NCBI RefSeq assembly: GCF_047345415.1
Contig: NZ_JBLFEP010000004.1
Location: forward strand, 62,001 to 126,000
From: Maribacter_C sp947494565
GTDB lineage: Bacteria > Bacteroidota > Bacteroidia > Flavobacteriales > Flavobacteriaceae
Length of the DNA: 64,000 nucleotides
Direction of reading: 5' to 3'
Part shown: positions 45,502 to 54,291 of the stretch, piece by piece
How positions within the stretch are numbered: the stretch's first letter is position 1
How the letters are laid out: the number at the start of each line of letters is the position of its first letter
Program-made: the position numbers and the translations under genes
Notes under the pieces: model-generated
Database searches by the model: none
Seen by the model: the letters and a program-made list of their open reading frames with translations, nothing else
What the model was told of the DNA's origin: nothing

Positions 45502-47108
45502 TAAATTCCGGCGTAACTAATTCCAGTTAATTTGTGCATATCCCAATCAAAAGTAGACAAGTCATCAGGATTGAATTTACTGATGTCATCATATCCACAC
45601 GATCGGGCCACTACTTGTATCAAGTGATTGGTCGCGTCAAAAAAGTTATGGAGCTGCTTTGCGGAAGATTCGATAATCAATCGGCTGCGCAAGGACTCTT
45701 TTTGAGTAGCAATACCTACGGGACAATTATTGCTTCCACAGGCACGCATACCCAAACAACCAATGGCCTGTAGGGCCGAATTCGATACGGCGATAGCATC
45801 GGCCCCCAACATCAGCGCTTTCGAGAAGTCCTCCGCTACGCGTAAACCGCCGGTAATGACCAAAGTGATATCGGTCGCGCCTACCTTATCTAAATATTTT
45901 CTTGCACGCGCCAAGGCCGGTATAGTCGGTACATTAATATGATCTCTTAAAATGGTGGGTGCCGAACCCGTTCCACCTCCTCGACCGTCGAGAATAATAT
46001 AATCGACCCCGGCGTCAAGGGCAAACTGAATGTCTTTTTCTATATGACTGGCGGCGATTTTAAAGCCGATGGGAATTCCACCTGTACGTTCACGAACCTT
46101 ATCGCCAAAATCCTTAAAATCTTGGGGCGTATGAAAATTAGGGTTGGCCGCTGGTGAAATTGCGGTCTCCCCTTCTTTGAGTCCACGTACTTCTGCAATT
46201 TCCTTACTCACTTTATTTCCGGGCAAGTGTCCTCCGGTACCTGTCTTTGCACCCTGTCCTCCCTTAAAATGGAAGGCTTGTACATTATCCAATTTATCCC
46301 AACTAAAACCGAACTGGGCCGAAGCCAATTCGTAAAAATACTTGCTATTACTTGCTTGTTCTTCAGGCAACATTCCACCTTCACCTGAACAGATACCGGT
46401 ACCCGCTAGCTCGGCTCCCTTAGACAAGGCAATTTTTGCCTCTCTAGACAATGCCCCAAAACTCATGTCACTAACAAATAATGGGATGTCTAGTTCAAGG
46501 GGCCTTTTTGCTCTTGGGCCGATGACCACCTTGGTCGCCACGGCTTCGTCATCCAATAAGGGTCTAGAGGCCAACTGGGCCGGCAAAAATTGAATATCGT
46601 TCCACTTCGGAAGCGTATTCCTATCAACCCCCATAGATGCTGAAAACCCGTGATGTCCTATATTTTTAAGTCCGTTTCTGGAGAGTTCCTTGATATAACC
46701 TGTATAGGGTTCCGTATCTTCAGGATGGGTGTCGGCATATGCCCCTAAATACTCATCTCGATTAAAGGGCTGGGCATGTTTCACTAAATAGGTATCGATT
46801 TCAGCCTCATCTACAAATAGTTCTCCATCCCTGATTTCGGTCGTAAATTTATGGAGCACCTCGTTGTTATTGTACTCAGAAACACCCGTATCATAGCGAT
46901 AATCCCAGCCGTGTACTCCACAAATGAGATTGTGGCCATCGATATGACCGTCAGCCATCAAAGCGCCTCGGTGAAGACATCTTCCATAGAGCACGGAAAT
47001 CTCCTCGTCATATTTGACAATGACCAAATCAAGGCCATTGACCAATGCATGGGCCGGTTTTTTATTCTCAAGTGATGTTATTGTTGCAATTGCAATAGGT
47101 TTTTTCAT
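45501..47108 (-). CDS. Rieske 2Fe-2S domain fused to glutamate synthase-type FMN domain
   Basis: 535 residues. N-terminal Rieske domain: Cys44-x-His46 (GRCLHRG) and Cys63-x2-His66 (CGVHGWDY). From about residue 130 a glutamate synthase central FMN domain follows: DMSFGALSREAK, GTGICSGEGGMLPEE, FHFKGGQGAKTGTGGHLPG, ILDGRGGGTGSAP and a C-terminal Cys cluster CLGMRACGSNNCPVG for a 3Fe-4S centre. No amidotransferase domain. It could bind FMN and pass electrons between two iron-sulfur centres. The substrate is unknown, and related stand-alone domains oxidise N-methylglutamate or make glutamate. Confidence 0.87.
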   Translation of the reverse strand: MKKPIAIATITSLENKKPAHALVNGLDLVIVKYDEEISVLYGRCLHRGALMADGHIDGHNLICGVHGWDYRYDTGVSEYNNNEVLHKFTTEIRDGELFVDEAEIDTYLVKHAQPFNRDEYLGAYADTHPEDTEPYTGYIKELSRNGLKNIGHHGFSASMGVDRNTLPKWNDIQFLPAQLASRPLLDDEAVATKVVIGPRAKRPLELDIPLFVSDMSFGALSREAKIALSKGAELAGTGICSGEGGMLPEEQASNSKYFYELASAQFGFSWDKLDNVQAFHFKGGQGAKTGTGGHLPGNKVSKEIAEVRGLKEGETAISPAANPNFHTPQDFKDFGDKVRERTGGIPIGFKIAASHIEKDIQFALDAGVDYIILDGRGGGTGSAPTILRDHINVPTIPALARARKYLDKVGATDITLVITGGLRVAEDFSKALMLGADAIAVSNSALQAIGCLGMRACGSNNCPVGIATQKESLRSRLIIESSAKQLHNFFDATNHLIQVVARSCGYDDISKFNPDDLSTFDWDMHKLTGISYAGI

Positions 47109-47479
47109 TGGTATTGGTGTATTTATTGATTCGCATTTATTTTTTAACTATTGTACGACTTTCCGATAAACCTTCTTCTAGAATCTTCTTCAATGAAAAG
47201 CCGCTTTTTAGAAAGGAACGACCAGACTTCTTTCACATCTCAGAATCTTCAAGCATATGGTCCGTTGGTTCACTTCAAAGAAGACAGAGTTTCGTAGTAC
47301 TGGTGATGATTAAATGTAATGATTCTAATTTTAGTCGCGAGTAGCTAAATTTCTTAACAGTTACTTTAGACAATAGCTGTAGGGTTGTGGTCTTTTATTA
47401 AACTATGGGTCATGGTCAAGACCGGATTTATGGAAGATCGAATTGCGCAATGCACCATCCATAATATTGCAGAAATCCT
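47109..47479. other. 371-bp intergenic region without a gene
   Basis: Between the Gfo/Idh gene stop and the fusion gene start, both on the minus strand. I see no credible coding sequence. It should hold the promoter of the fusion gene. An isolated TTGCGCAA (47453-47460) resembles half of the LacI operator at 52906-52921 but lies at the downstream end of that operon, so it is probably chance. Confidence 0.4.
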
Positions 47480-48505
47480 TTACAAATCGATAGGCAATCC
47501 TGATTTATCGGATTTGTATACTTTTTCAAGTACTTCAATGTTCTTGAGGTAGTTCGCAACAGCTGTTTCAAATGGACTATTCGATACTAGACATTCTACG
47601 AAATGTTGTTGGGTATGAAATACGCAATCGCCCGCAAAATTCCTGTTCTCGAAGGCATACTCATGTGGCTGCTCTTTTTCTCCTAATACTTGTATGGTAA
47701 TTTTTCCATCTTCATACAGCCGAATACTTCCTTTATTTCCTTCCAACAAGAGGGCGCCAAAAGTCAGTCTGGCATCAGTAGTTGTACTTTCATTGTAACG
47801 GTTGGCGTCAATAAAACCTAGTCCGCCGTTGGCAAAATCCAATTGTACCCAACTAAAGTCCTCCCCTTTAATATTGGTGTTCAAGCGCTTCAGTCGGGCA
47901 TACACTTTGGTGATTTCCCCACCCAGATAGCGGAAAACATCAATAAAATGTACTCCGGTTTCGTACATGAGCAGCTGCTTCATCTTTCGAAAATACGGTT
48001 GACGGTTCATATAAGCATCCTCTTGCCAACCATCGCCCATGCGCATTCTTAAATGAAGCGCGTGTATACGGTTCCCTACCACATCTCCGTTAAGGAGTTT
48101 TTTGATTTCCCGGTACCAGGGCATGAATCGGAAGTTTTCATGCACCATCATTCGCACTTCGGATTTTTCAATGAGCATGGCAATTTCTTCAGCCTCTTTC
48201 AAATTGGGCGCCAGCGGTTTCTGGCAAATGATATGAATGTTATGCACTACGGCCAAACGACAAAGTTCTAAATGGGTTTCCGGCGGCGTAATAATATCCA
48301 CAAAATCAGGTTGTTCGGCAATGAACATTTGTTCTACATCGTCATATACCTTTCGAATACCATGGGCTGTCGCTAATTTCTCTGCGCTTGCTTTGTGCAC
48401 ATCGCAAACAGCCACAATTTCTACTTCTCTCAAGCGTTGCCAAGCTTCGACGTGAAACTGACTAAAATATCCTGCCCCGATACAAACGCCTTTAAGTTGT
48501 GTCAT
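47480..48505 (-). CDS. Gfo/Idh/MocA-family oxidoreductase
   Basis: 341 residues. N-terminal Rossmann motif GAGYFSQFHVEAW (10-22), the family's CQKPLAPN catalytic Lys segment near residue 95, and a C-terminal alpha/beta domain (GVHFIDVFRYLGGEITKVYAR). It oxidises or reduces a sugar, sugar acid or polyol with NAD(P). Last gene of a five-gene operon under LacI control, 5 bp after the MFS gene. Substrate unknown. An acid sugar fits the neighbours. Confidence 0.9.
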   Translation of the reverse strand: MTQLKGVCIGAGYFSQFHVEAWQRLREVEIVAVCDVHKASAEKLATAHGIRKVYDDVEQMFIAEQPDFVDIITPPETHLELCRLAVVHNIHIICQKPLAPNLKEAEEIAMLIEKSEVRMMVHENFRFMPWYREIKKLLNGDVVGNRIHALHLRMRMGDGWQEDAYMNRQPYFRKMKQLLMYETGVHFIDVFRYLGGEITKVYARLKRLNTNIKGEDFSWVQLDFANGGLGFIDANRYNESTTTDARLTFGALLLEGNKGSIRLYEDGKITIQVLGEKEQPHEYAFENRNFAGDCVFHTQQHFVECLVSNSPFETAVANYLKNIEVLEKVYKSDKSGLPIDL

Positions 48506-48509
48506 AGCC

Positions 48510-49775
48510 TCAGGTTGAAAAAGGTTGTTGTGGTTTCATATTAAACCACATGAGAATGGCGATACTATTTAATAGTGCGCCCACTACAAAAAACGGAGTG
48601 GTAGATTGTGTCCAAGACTGTAAATAGGGAAAGGCCAATGCGGTCAAAAAAGCACCTATGTTACCTGCCATGTTCATCGTACCCGACACCGCTCCTGAAT
48701 TTTCTTTACCAATATCCACACAGAAAGACCATGATGGAGGCAAGGTCATATCCGCGCCGAAAATAGCGAGACTTAAAAAAACGATCGCTCCTACGGCACT
48801 ATCCATGTAAATACTCCCTACCAATCCGACAGCGGCCAGCAGAAATCCAAGTGATGCAGGAAAGATGCGCGACCTATTCCATTGACCACTTTTGAATATC
48901 CTATCCATCATTGCTCCTGAAAACCAATTACCAAAGGCTCCGCAAATCAGAGGTATCGAGGTATAGAAGCCGGCTTCTAACGTATCTAAATTATATTCGC
49001 TTTTTACGTGTGGAAAAAGCCAAGTCAAGGCAAAGAAAAAAGTGAAATTACTACAAAAGTACTGTCCCATAGCCAGCCACATGTTCTTTGACTGTAACAA
49101 GGTAGACATTCTAATTTTATTTCCATTTTCACTAGCATCTTGTTGTTGCCTGTTCGCAAGAATAACGGTTCTTTCTTCTTCCGAAATGCCCTGATGTTCC
49201 TCTGGTTTATCGCGAAAAAATACATACCATGCACCCGCCCATACGACACCGATACCACCCAGAATCATAAACGTTGGCCGCCATCCGAAATCACCTATCA
49301 TCCATGCCACAAATGGTAAAGCAAAAGCAGCACCTAATCGGGAACCTGAGAAATTCACTCCGGTGACCAGACCTCTTTCGTTAAGGGGAATCCAACTGTA
49401 TATTGCCCTTGACATACCTGGAAAGGCACCAGCCTCCCCTGCGCCAAATAAAAACCGTACCACCAAGAGCGAAATAAAATTCCAAGCCGCCCCTGTCAAG
49501 GCGGTAAATGCTGACCAAACGGTCACAATAACCGAAAGCACCTTGCGAGGTCCCAATTTGTCCGACAACATTCCGGCAGGGGTTTGAAAAAGAGCATAAC
49601 CCAATGAAAAAGCGGCCAGCACCCACCCCATTTGTTTATCATTCAAATTAAGGGTCTCTGAAATAGGTTCTTTAGCTACCGAAATGCAGACACGGTCTAT
49701 ATAGAGTAGCAAGGCCAACAAAAAGGTACCTAAAACCATAAAATACCTCTTGGGAAAATACTTTTTTGTACTCAT
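48510..49775 (-). CDS. MFS transporter, anion:cation symporter family
   Basis: 421 residues, 12 predicted helices. YIDRVCISVAKEPISETL near residue 25 and LGYALFQTPAGMLSDKLGPRKVL carry the ACS-family and MFS signatures. It is a second, distinct member of the family seen at 37528. By operon context it imports a short-chain acid sugar handled by the kinase and dehydrogenase encoded upstream. Its ATG overlaps the kinase stop by 4 bp. Confidence 0.88.
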   Translation of the reverse strand: MSTKKYFPKRYFMVLGTFLLALLLYIDRVCISVAKEPISETLNLNDKQMGWVLAAFSLGYALFQTPAGMLSDKLGPRKVLSVIVTVWSAFTALTGAAWNFISLLVVRFLFGAGEAGAFPGMSRAIYSWIPLNERGLVTGVNFSGSRLGAAFALPFVAWMIGDFGWRPTFMILGGIGVVWAGAWYVFFRDKPEEHQGISEEERTVILANRQQQDASENGNKIRMSTLLQSKNMWLAMGQYFCSNFTFFFALTWLFPHVKSEYNLDTLEAGFYTSIPLICGAFGNWFSGAMMDRIFKSGQWNRSRIFPASLGFLLAAVGLVGSIYMDSAVGAIVFLSLAIFGADMTLPPSWSFCVDIGKENSGAVSGTMNMAGNIGAFLTALAFPYLQSWTQSTTPFFVVGALLNSIAILMWFNMKPQQPFST

Positions 49776-51154
49776 GTCAACTTTTGAATTATCGTAAAGA
49801 GGGCATTGTCTTCGCCAACATTGCCCGGAAAAACAATATAAGGCAATTCCCTAAACTTGGCGTTTTCGTCCAAGCGCCAAACAGGCACTCCTTTAATGGC
49901 CTGACCAAGCACCAGTGCACGTTTCACCCCTAATGCCTTTACGGCAATATCACTTGATGTTATACCACCTTTGGTCAATATGTATTTAGGCTTATTTTTT
50001 AGGCTTTTGATAATAGCAATCAGGTTTTGGGATACTTGATTGACGATTTTAAGGCTTTCTTCCTTCGTATCTCCTTTGATGACCTCCCTCGCGGTATACA
50101 GGACGACATTACTCTGTTGCTGAATTGAATGGTCTATTTCGATGCCAATCCGCGTTAGTTCCTTTTCCATGGAACCTTTCCTTATCATTTTAGCAACATC
50201 AAATTTGATAAATGAGGCCTTTGAATGCTTTTTCAAATACTCTAATTGCCGGGTTGTCTTAGGAACGTACGAACCGACCACAATCAACCCGCCGTTTGAT
50301 CTATTTTCTGTGAAAATAGTATCTTTTTCAAGAAGTGGTCTTATTTGGATTCCAGCTATCGCATTTATAAAAGATGCCCCTGTTCTATAAATAATTCGGG
50401 CCGTTGACCGAAGTCCGGCCAAAGCTATCGCATCCATATCACAAGAGGCCGTTGCATTTGCGATATAATGATTGGTATCACCATTTAAAATATCTTGTAT
50501 GGCCTGAGTAGGTCGGTTTCTAAGAACATCAAGGCTCAAACTTTTGACCTCCGTATCCTTTACCTCCCCTTTCGTTTTTTCCGCAATCCAAGCCTTTAAG
50601 TCGGAAGAAGCATACCCAAAGGTATTGTCCTTGGCAAAGGGTGTTTCAGCTGCCGGTATGAATGCATCTCCTTCCTTGACATAATGAACATCTTTATAGG
50701 TATATCTCCCACCCTCAAAAAAAGCCGGAACCAATAGGTGTTTGGCATTATTCCACCCAAGTCCAGAAGCTAGGGCATTCACCTCGTTAGGGTAGTGTCC
50801 GCGCAGTGTGGAATCGCTACGACTAATGACTACCAGGTTCTTATTGTACTTAGCGGCTGCTTTTTGCAATCGACGTCCGATCAATCTTCCCAGATTGTCC
50901 GCTTCACCGGGCAGAAGACTCCTCGAATTCGTTAAGATGAAGAAAACAGGACTATTAAGAATCTCCTTTTCGATGACTTCCTCTGTCCATTGTGTAATGA
51001 CGGGTATGTCGTGAACCGTTTGGGTACCGGTGGGATCATCATCCAAAATCACTATCGTTTTAGGATTGAACTTAAGCTCATGCCAAATTTCATCCAGATA
51101 ACCAGGTCTCTCCTGTCCTTCCGCTATCGATTGTATGATTTCTTGGTCGGTCAT
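49772..51154 (-). CDS. Four-carbon acid sugar kinase family (DUF1537; OtnK/DtnK-like)
   Basis: 460 residues. N-terminal domain with ILDDDPTGTQTVHD (about 35-48) and SRSDSTLRGHYPNEVNAL, both diagnostic. C-terminal nucleotide-binding domain with ILTKGGITSSDIA and the final VFPGNVGEDNAL. Members phosphorylate D-erythronate, threonates or denominated relatives at O4 with ATP. Here the neighbour is an isopropylmalate-type beta-decarboxylating dehydrogenase in place of the usual PdxA2, which suggests a variant route to dihydroxyacetone phosphate. 4 bp separate it from the cyclase gene. Confidence 0.87.
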   Translation of the reverse strand: MTDQEIIQSIAEGQERPGYLDEIWHELKFNPKTIVILDDDPTGTQTVHDIPVITQWTEEVIEKEILNSPVFFILTNSRSLLPGEADNLGRLIGRRLQKAAAKYNKNLVVISRSDSTLRGHYPNEVNALASGLGWNNAKHLLVPAFFEGGRYTYKDVHYVKEGDAFIPAAETPFAKDNTFGYASSDLKAWIAEKTKGEVKDTEVKSLSLDVLRNRPTQAIQDILNGDTNHYIANATASCDMDAIALAGLRSTARIIYRTGASFINAIAGIQIRPLLEKDTIFTENRSNGGLIVVGSYVPKTTRQLEYLKKHSKASFIKFDVAKMIRKGSMEKELTRIGIEIDHSIQQQSNVVLYTAREVIKGDTKEESLKIVNQVSQNLIAIIKSLKNKPKYILTKGGITSSDIAVKALGVKRALVLGQAIKGVPVWRLDENAKFRELPYIVFPGNVGEDNALFTIIQKLT

Positions 51155-51158
51155 CAGT

Positions 51159-51794
51159 TTATTCTAACGCAATCACCCTAGCGGAAGCGCCGTCTCCATT
51201 TTCGACCTTTAAGGGCAAGGCGATTAGAGTTACTTTTTCTCGGGACAATTGTTCGAGATTGGTCAGCCCTTCGATAATAACGATATCATTTTGCATCAAT
51301 ATCGTATGAACTTCCGCTACTTCTTTCAAATCATTGACATCGGCAACTGAAGGGGGCTCCACACCCAGCATATTCACTCCTTTTTTACCGAGCCAATGTG
51401 CTAATTCAGCACTTATTCGGGGAAGTTGATTCCGGTAGGCATCCGTTCCCAATCTTTCACTCCATCCGGTATGCAATAGTACACTTTGGCCTTTTTGAAG
51501 TTTATTTTCTATACTCTCCAGATGTGCAATGGTTATAGATTCTTTCGGTACCACCGAAGTCAAATCGACCACCCAGGCCTCGGAAATTAATCGGGCAGCC
51601 GGAATTTTGTCCATAGTTTGGTCGTTGACCCCAAAATGATGCGGAGCATCCATATGGGTACCACTATGGGAATACAAATGCAAGGTTGTCGCATTCCATC
51701 CATCCTCCTCCACGGTTTTGGCAGGTTCGATCAACACTCCGCTAACCTCCCCATTGATGGGCAAGGTAAGGTCAATGACTTTTTTAGCTATCAT
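51159..51794 (-). CDS. Cyclase-family metal hydrolase (kynurenine formamidase-like)
   Basis: 211 residues. The family motif HSGTHMDAPHHF (His43, His47, Asp49) binds the metal, and LLHTGWSERLG and GVEPPSVAD match the rest of the fold (PF04199). Family members hydrolyse amides, lactones or esters. In an acid-sugar operon a lactonase role is plausible, opening an aldonolactone before phosphorylation. Sits 4 and 6 bp from its neighbours. A true kynurenine role is unlikely because no tryptophan genes are nearby. Confidence 0.85.
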   Translation of the reverse strand: MIAKKVIDLTLPINGEVSGVLIEPAKTVEEDGWNATTLHLYSHSGTHMDAPHHFGVNDQTMDKIPAARLISEAWVVDLTSVVPKESITIAHLESIENKLQKGQSVLLHTGWSERLGTDAYRNQLPRISAELAHWLGKKGVNMLGVEPPSVADVNDLKEVAEVHTILMQNDIVIIEGLTNLEQLSREKVTLIALPLKVENGDGASARVIALE

Positions 51795-51800
51795 TCTAAA

Positions 51801-52880
51801 TTATACAGTTGCCATTTTTGCGGCTCGAATAAACTCGACCACACTATCGGCCACTTCAACAGTGGTAGCAGTTCCTCCGAGGTCCTTTGTGAGGTTGCCC
51901 TGGGCGGTGGTATGTTCGATACCGTCCATAATATCTTGCGCCGCTTCCATTTCCCCTAAATGTTCCAGCATTATTGCCGCGGACCAAATTTGCCCTATCG
52001 GATTCGCACTATTCTGCCCTGCAATATCAGGAGCGGAACCATGGATGGGTTCGAACATGGATGGGAATTCTTTCTCAGGATTGATATTTCCACTACCGCC
52101 AAGACCAAGACTACCCATAATAGCGCCACCTAGATCGGAAAGTATATCCCCAAAAAGATTGGTCGTCAAAATGACATCGAAGATTTCCGGACGTAGCACA
52201 AAACTGGCAGATGCATTATCGATATACATTTTGCTATACTCCACATCGGGATATTCTTCCGCCACTTCGGCAATCACTTGATCCCAATAGGCGAGGCTAC
52301 TTATCAAGGTATTCGATTTTGTCACGTTAGTTACCTTCCGGTTTCGTTTACGGGCCAACTTGAATGAGTAATGCGCTACGCGCTCGATACCAAATCTTGT
52401 AAAAATACTGGTATCCACAGCCAAACCGGCCGGTTTATCGGCATGGAGAATTTTACCGCTTTGCACAAACTCCCCTTCATTATTTTCCCGTATGACCACA
52501 AAGTCAATATCCTCTTGGGTTTTGTAACGCAATGGACTATCCACACCAGGGAATAATTTCACAGGACGATAATTTATGTACTGCTGAAAAGAAGTCCGTA
52601 CTCTGAACGTATAATCTCTAGCAGGCAAGGTATCATCGATTTCGGGTAGACCAACCGCTCCGAAGAATATAGCATCGAATCCCTTTAAGGTTTCCAAGGC
52701 ATCATCCGACATGAATTTTCCATTTTCCTTGTAGTATCCTGCACCGAAAGGAAACGCTTCTTTATCCAATTGAAATCCGTACTTTTCCGCTACGGCATCG
52801 AGTACAGAAACCCCGGCCGGTACGATCTCAGCTCCTACTCCATCTCCATTTACCACTGCAATTTTATAGGCTTTTTTCAT
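51801..52880 (-). CDS. Isocitrate/isopropylmalate-type dehydrogenase (tartrate/D-malate dehydrogenase-like)
   Basis: 359 residues. VNGDGVGAEIVPAG opening, substrate-binding RVRTSFQQYINYRPVK, catalytic Tyr/Lys region (VVIRENNEGEFVQSGK and NVTKSN), metal-binding DNASASF and TTNLFGDILSDLGGAIMGSLG, and the cofactor loop EPIHGSAPDIAGQ. NAD-dependent oxidative decarboxylation of a 2-hydroxy acid (tartrate, D-malate or a phosphorylated threonate-like acid). First gene of the operon, directly behind a perfect LacI-type operator. Not leuB by context. Confidence 0.87.
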   Translation of the reverse strand: MKKAYKIAVVNGDGVGAEIVPAGVSVLDAVAEKYGFQLDKEAFPFGAGYYKENGKFMSDDALETLKGFDAIFFGAVGLPEIDDTLPARDYTFRVRTSFQQYINYRPVKLFPGVDSPLRYKTQEDIDFVVIRENNEGEFVQSGKILHADKPAGLAVDTSIFTRFGIERVAHYSFKLARKRNRKVTNVTKSNTLISSLAYWDQVIAEVAEEYPDVEYSKMYIDNASASFVLRPEIFDVILTTNLFGDILSDLGGAIMGSLGLGGSGNINPEKEFPSMFEPIHGSAPDIAGQNSANPIGQIWSAAIMLEHLGEMEAAQDIMDGIEHTTAQGNLTKDLGGTATTVEVADSVVEFIRAAKMATV

Positions 52881-52905
52881 GATTCATATCACATTTTTAA
52901 TTTTT

Positions 52906-52921
52906 TGCGCAAATTTGCGCA
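52906..52921. promoter_or_regulatory. LacI-type operator O1, perfect 16-bp palindrome
   Basis: TGCGCAAATTTGCGCA is perfectly palindromic and lies 26 bp upstream of the dehydrogenase ATG in the divergent region. Its arm recurs in the operator at 52991-53010. Repression of the acid-sugar operon by the adjacent LacI protein is the natural reading. Confidence 0.8.
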
Positions 52922-52990
52922 TATCCAATTAGACCAATTATTCAAATATATTTAATAATTAGTTTGATGCGCGAAATTATTTGCATTATT

Positions 52991-53010
52991 TTGCGCAAAC
53001 ATTTGCACAA
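52991..53010. promoter_or_regulatory. LacI-type operator O2, imperfect copy
   Basis: TTGCGCAAACATTTGCACAA has the same arms as the 52906 palindrome with one mismatch (TTTGCaCAA). It lies 19 bp before the TTG at 53029 and would be inside the coding region if the upstream TTG at 52981 were used, so it supports the 53029 start and autoregulation. GCGCGAAATTATTTGC at 52970-52985 may be a third weak copy. Confidence 0.7.
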
Positions 53011-53028
53011 TCTAAATTACGAACACTA

Positions 53029-54054
53029 TTGAAATCCAAACCAGCGACTTTAAAGGATATTGCCGAAACACTAGGCCTCTCAATCTCTACGGTATCCAGG
53101 GCCTTAAAAGGCCATCCTAGAATTGGTGAAAAGACCCAAAACAAGGTTCTGGAAGTCGCCCGTGCGCTTGAATATATGTCTCCAAGTATGTTGGCCACTG
53201 AGATACGTAAACGAAGTAACTTTATCGGCGTCATCGTTCCAAAAATAAGTTATCACTTATATGCCATGGCCATAAGTGGGATCGAAAAAGTAGCTGAAAC
53301 CCGTGGCATGCATATCATTGTCTGCCAATCTAACGAATCACAGCAGCGAGAGCACAGTCTTGTGACCGAATTGATAGATTTGGGCGTAGCGGGCGTCATT
53401 GCCTCCTTGGCAAGTGAGACAACCGATTTCAGTCATTTTGAAGCGTTGAAAAACAGAAAGATTCCACTGGTTTTTTTTAATAGACAATGTGATGACGTGG
53501 AAACCGATAAAGTGGTAATCGACAATTACAAAGCCGGTGGGGATGCCACCCAACACCTCATCGATGTCGGTTGCAAAAATATTGCCTACTTCGGTGGACC
53601 CAAGATCCTTCAAATCAACAAGGCAAGAGCTGCCGGTTATTCCTCAACTTTACAGAAAAAAGGGTTGCGACCCAATGCGGATTATATCGTGTACAGCAAG
53701 TTCGATGGTGAAAACGCATTAAGCGCGGCACGCAGCCTCCTTTATGCGCCCAAAACCCCTGACGGCATTTTGGCCTTTAGCGACCAAATGGCGATTCAGG
53801 TAATGCTAGCGGCCAAGGAGCGCGGCTTAAAGATTCCGGAAGACCTTGCCATTATCGGGTTCAACAATGAGCCGGTCGACGAACTTTTGCAGCCTTCGCT
53901 AACCAGTATGGACCAACCTTCATATCGTATGGGAGAAGAATCGGCCCGTCTTATTTTAAAACAAATCGACCACTATGAAGCGGGCTATGAAAAAAAGGTT
54001 TTAAAGTCTTTCCTTGTAGTCCGAAATTCGACCAATCGCAATAGATTGCCTTGA
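53029..54054 (+). CDS. LacI-family transcriptional repressor
   Basis: 341 residues from the TTG at 53029 (opening KSKPATLKDIAETLGLS, the usual spacing for LacI proteins). An in-frame TTG 48 bp upstream would run through the operator. Helix-turn-helix and hinge helix (STVSRALKGHPRIG...ALEYMSPSMLA), then a periplasmic-binding-like sugar domain (FIGVIVPKISYHLYAMAISGIEK, GGDATQHLIDVGCKNIAYFGG, GFNNEPVDELLQPSLTSMDQP). It probably binds the two palindromes upstream and represses both itself and the divergent five-gene acid-sugar operon. Confidence 0.9.
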   Translation: MKSKPATLKDIAETLGLSISTVSRALKGHPRIGEKTQNKVLEVARALEYMSPSMLATEIRKRSNFIGVIVPKISYHLYAMAISGIEKVAETRGMHIIVCQSNESQQREHSLVTELIDLGVAGVIASLASETTDFSHFEALKNRKIPLVFFNRQCDDVETDKVVIDNYKAGGDATQHLIDVGCKNIAYFGGPKILQINKARAAGYSSTLQKKGLRPNADYIVYSKFDGENALSAARSLLYAPKTPDGILAFSDQMAIQVMLAAKERGLKIPEDLAIIGFNNEPVDELLQPSLTSMDQPSYRMGEESARLILKQIDHYEAGYEKKVLKSFLVVRNSTNRNRLP

Positions 54055-54230
54055 ACTATGGTCGACCGCTCTGCGATGTGATCTTCGTTTTCACAGTTCC
54101 AATCTTGTTCTCTAAGGCCTTTCTGCAATCACCCCCATATCAAGTAATTTAGCCCGAAAGACATTTTCATTTAGGCTTCGCAGGGAACCGATACGTTTTC
54201 CTGCGATTATACGCATTGATTTCATGGCAA

Positions 54231-54244
54231 ATGATATTCATCAT
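54231..54244 (+). promoter_or_regulatory. ATGAY-N4-RTCAT box (FNR/CRP-like), TauE-type permease gene
   Basis: ATGAT-ATTC-ATCAT, an exact match. TAGTTTG at 54267-54273, a -7-like element one base short, lies about 33 bp downstream. This geometry favours translation from ATG 54292 over ATG 54250, which would lie only 5 bp from the box. Confidence 0.65.
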
Positions 54245-54291
54245 TTCCTATGGCCCCTATAAAAGGTAGTTTGAGCTCTAAAGCTAGGGAC

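Noticed and set aside
47108..47344. Plus-strand open frame of 78 codons in the gap before the fusion gene
   Set aside because: No family resemblance, begins at the start codon of the opposite gene, and probably reflects chance.
47453..47460. TTGCGCAA as a third LacI operator
   Set aside because: Only the 8-bp core, placed downstream of the operon it would control.
52879..52892. ATGATTCATATCAC as a further ATGAY-N4-RTCAT box
   Set aside because: One mismatch in the last half, overlaps the start codon of the dehydrogenase, and lies outside the stress-gene region.
52981..53028. Upstream TTG as start of the LacI gene
   Set aside because: It would place an operator inside the coding region and add residues before the normal LacI opening.
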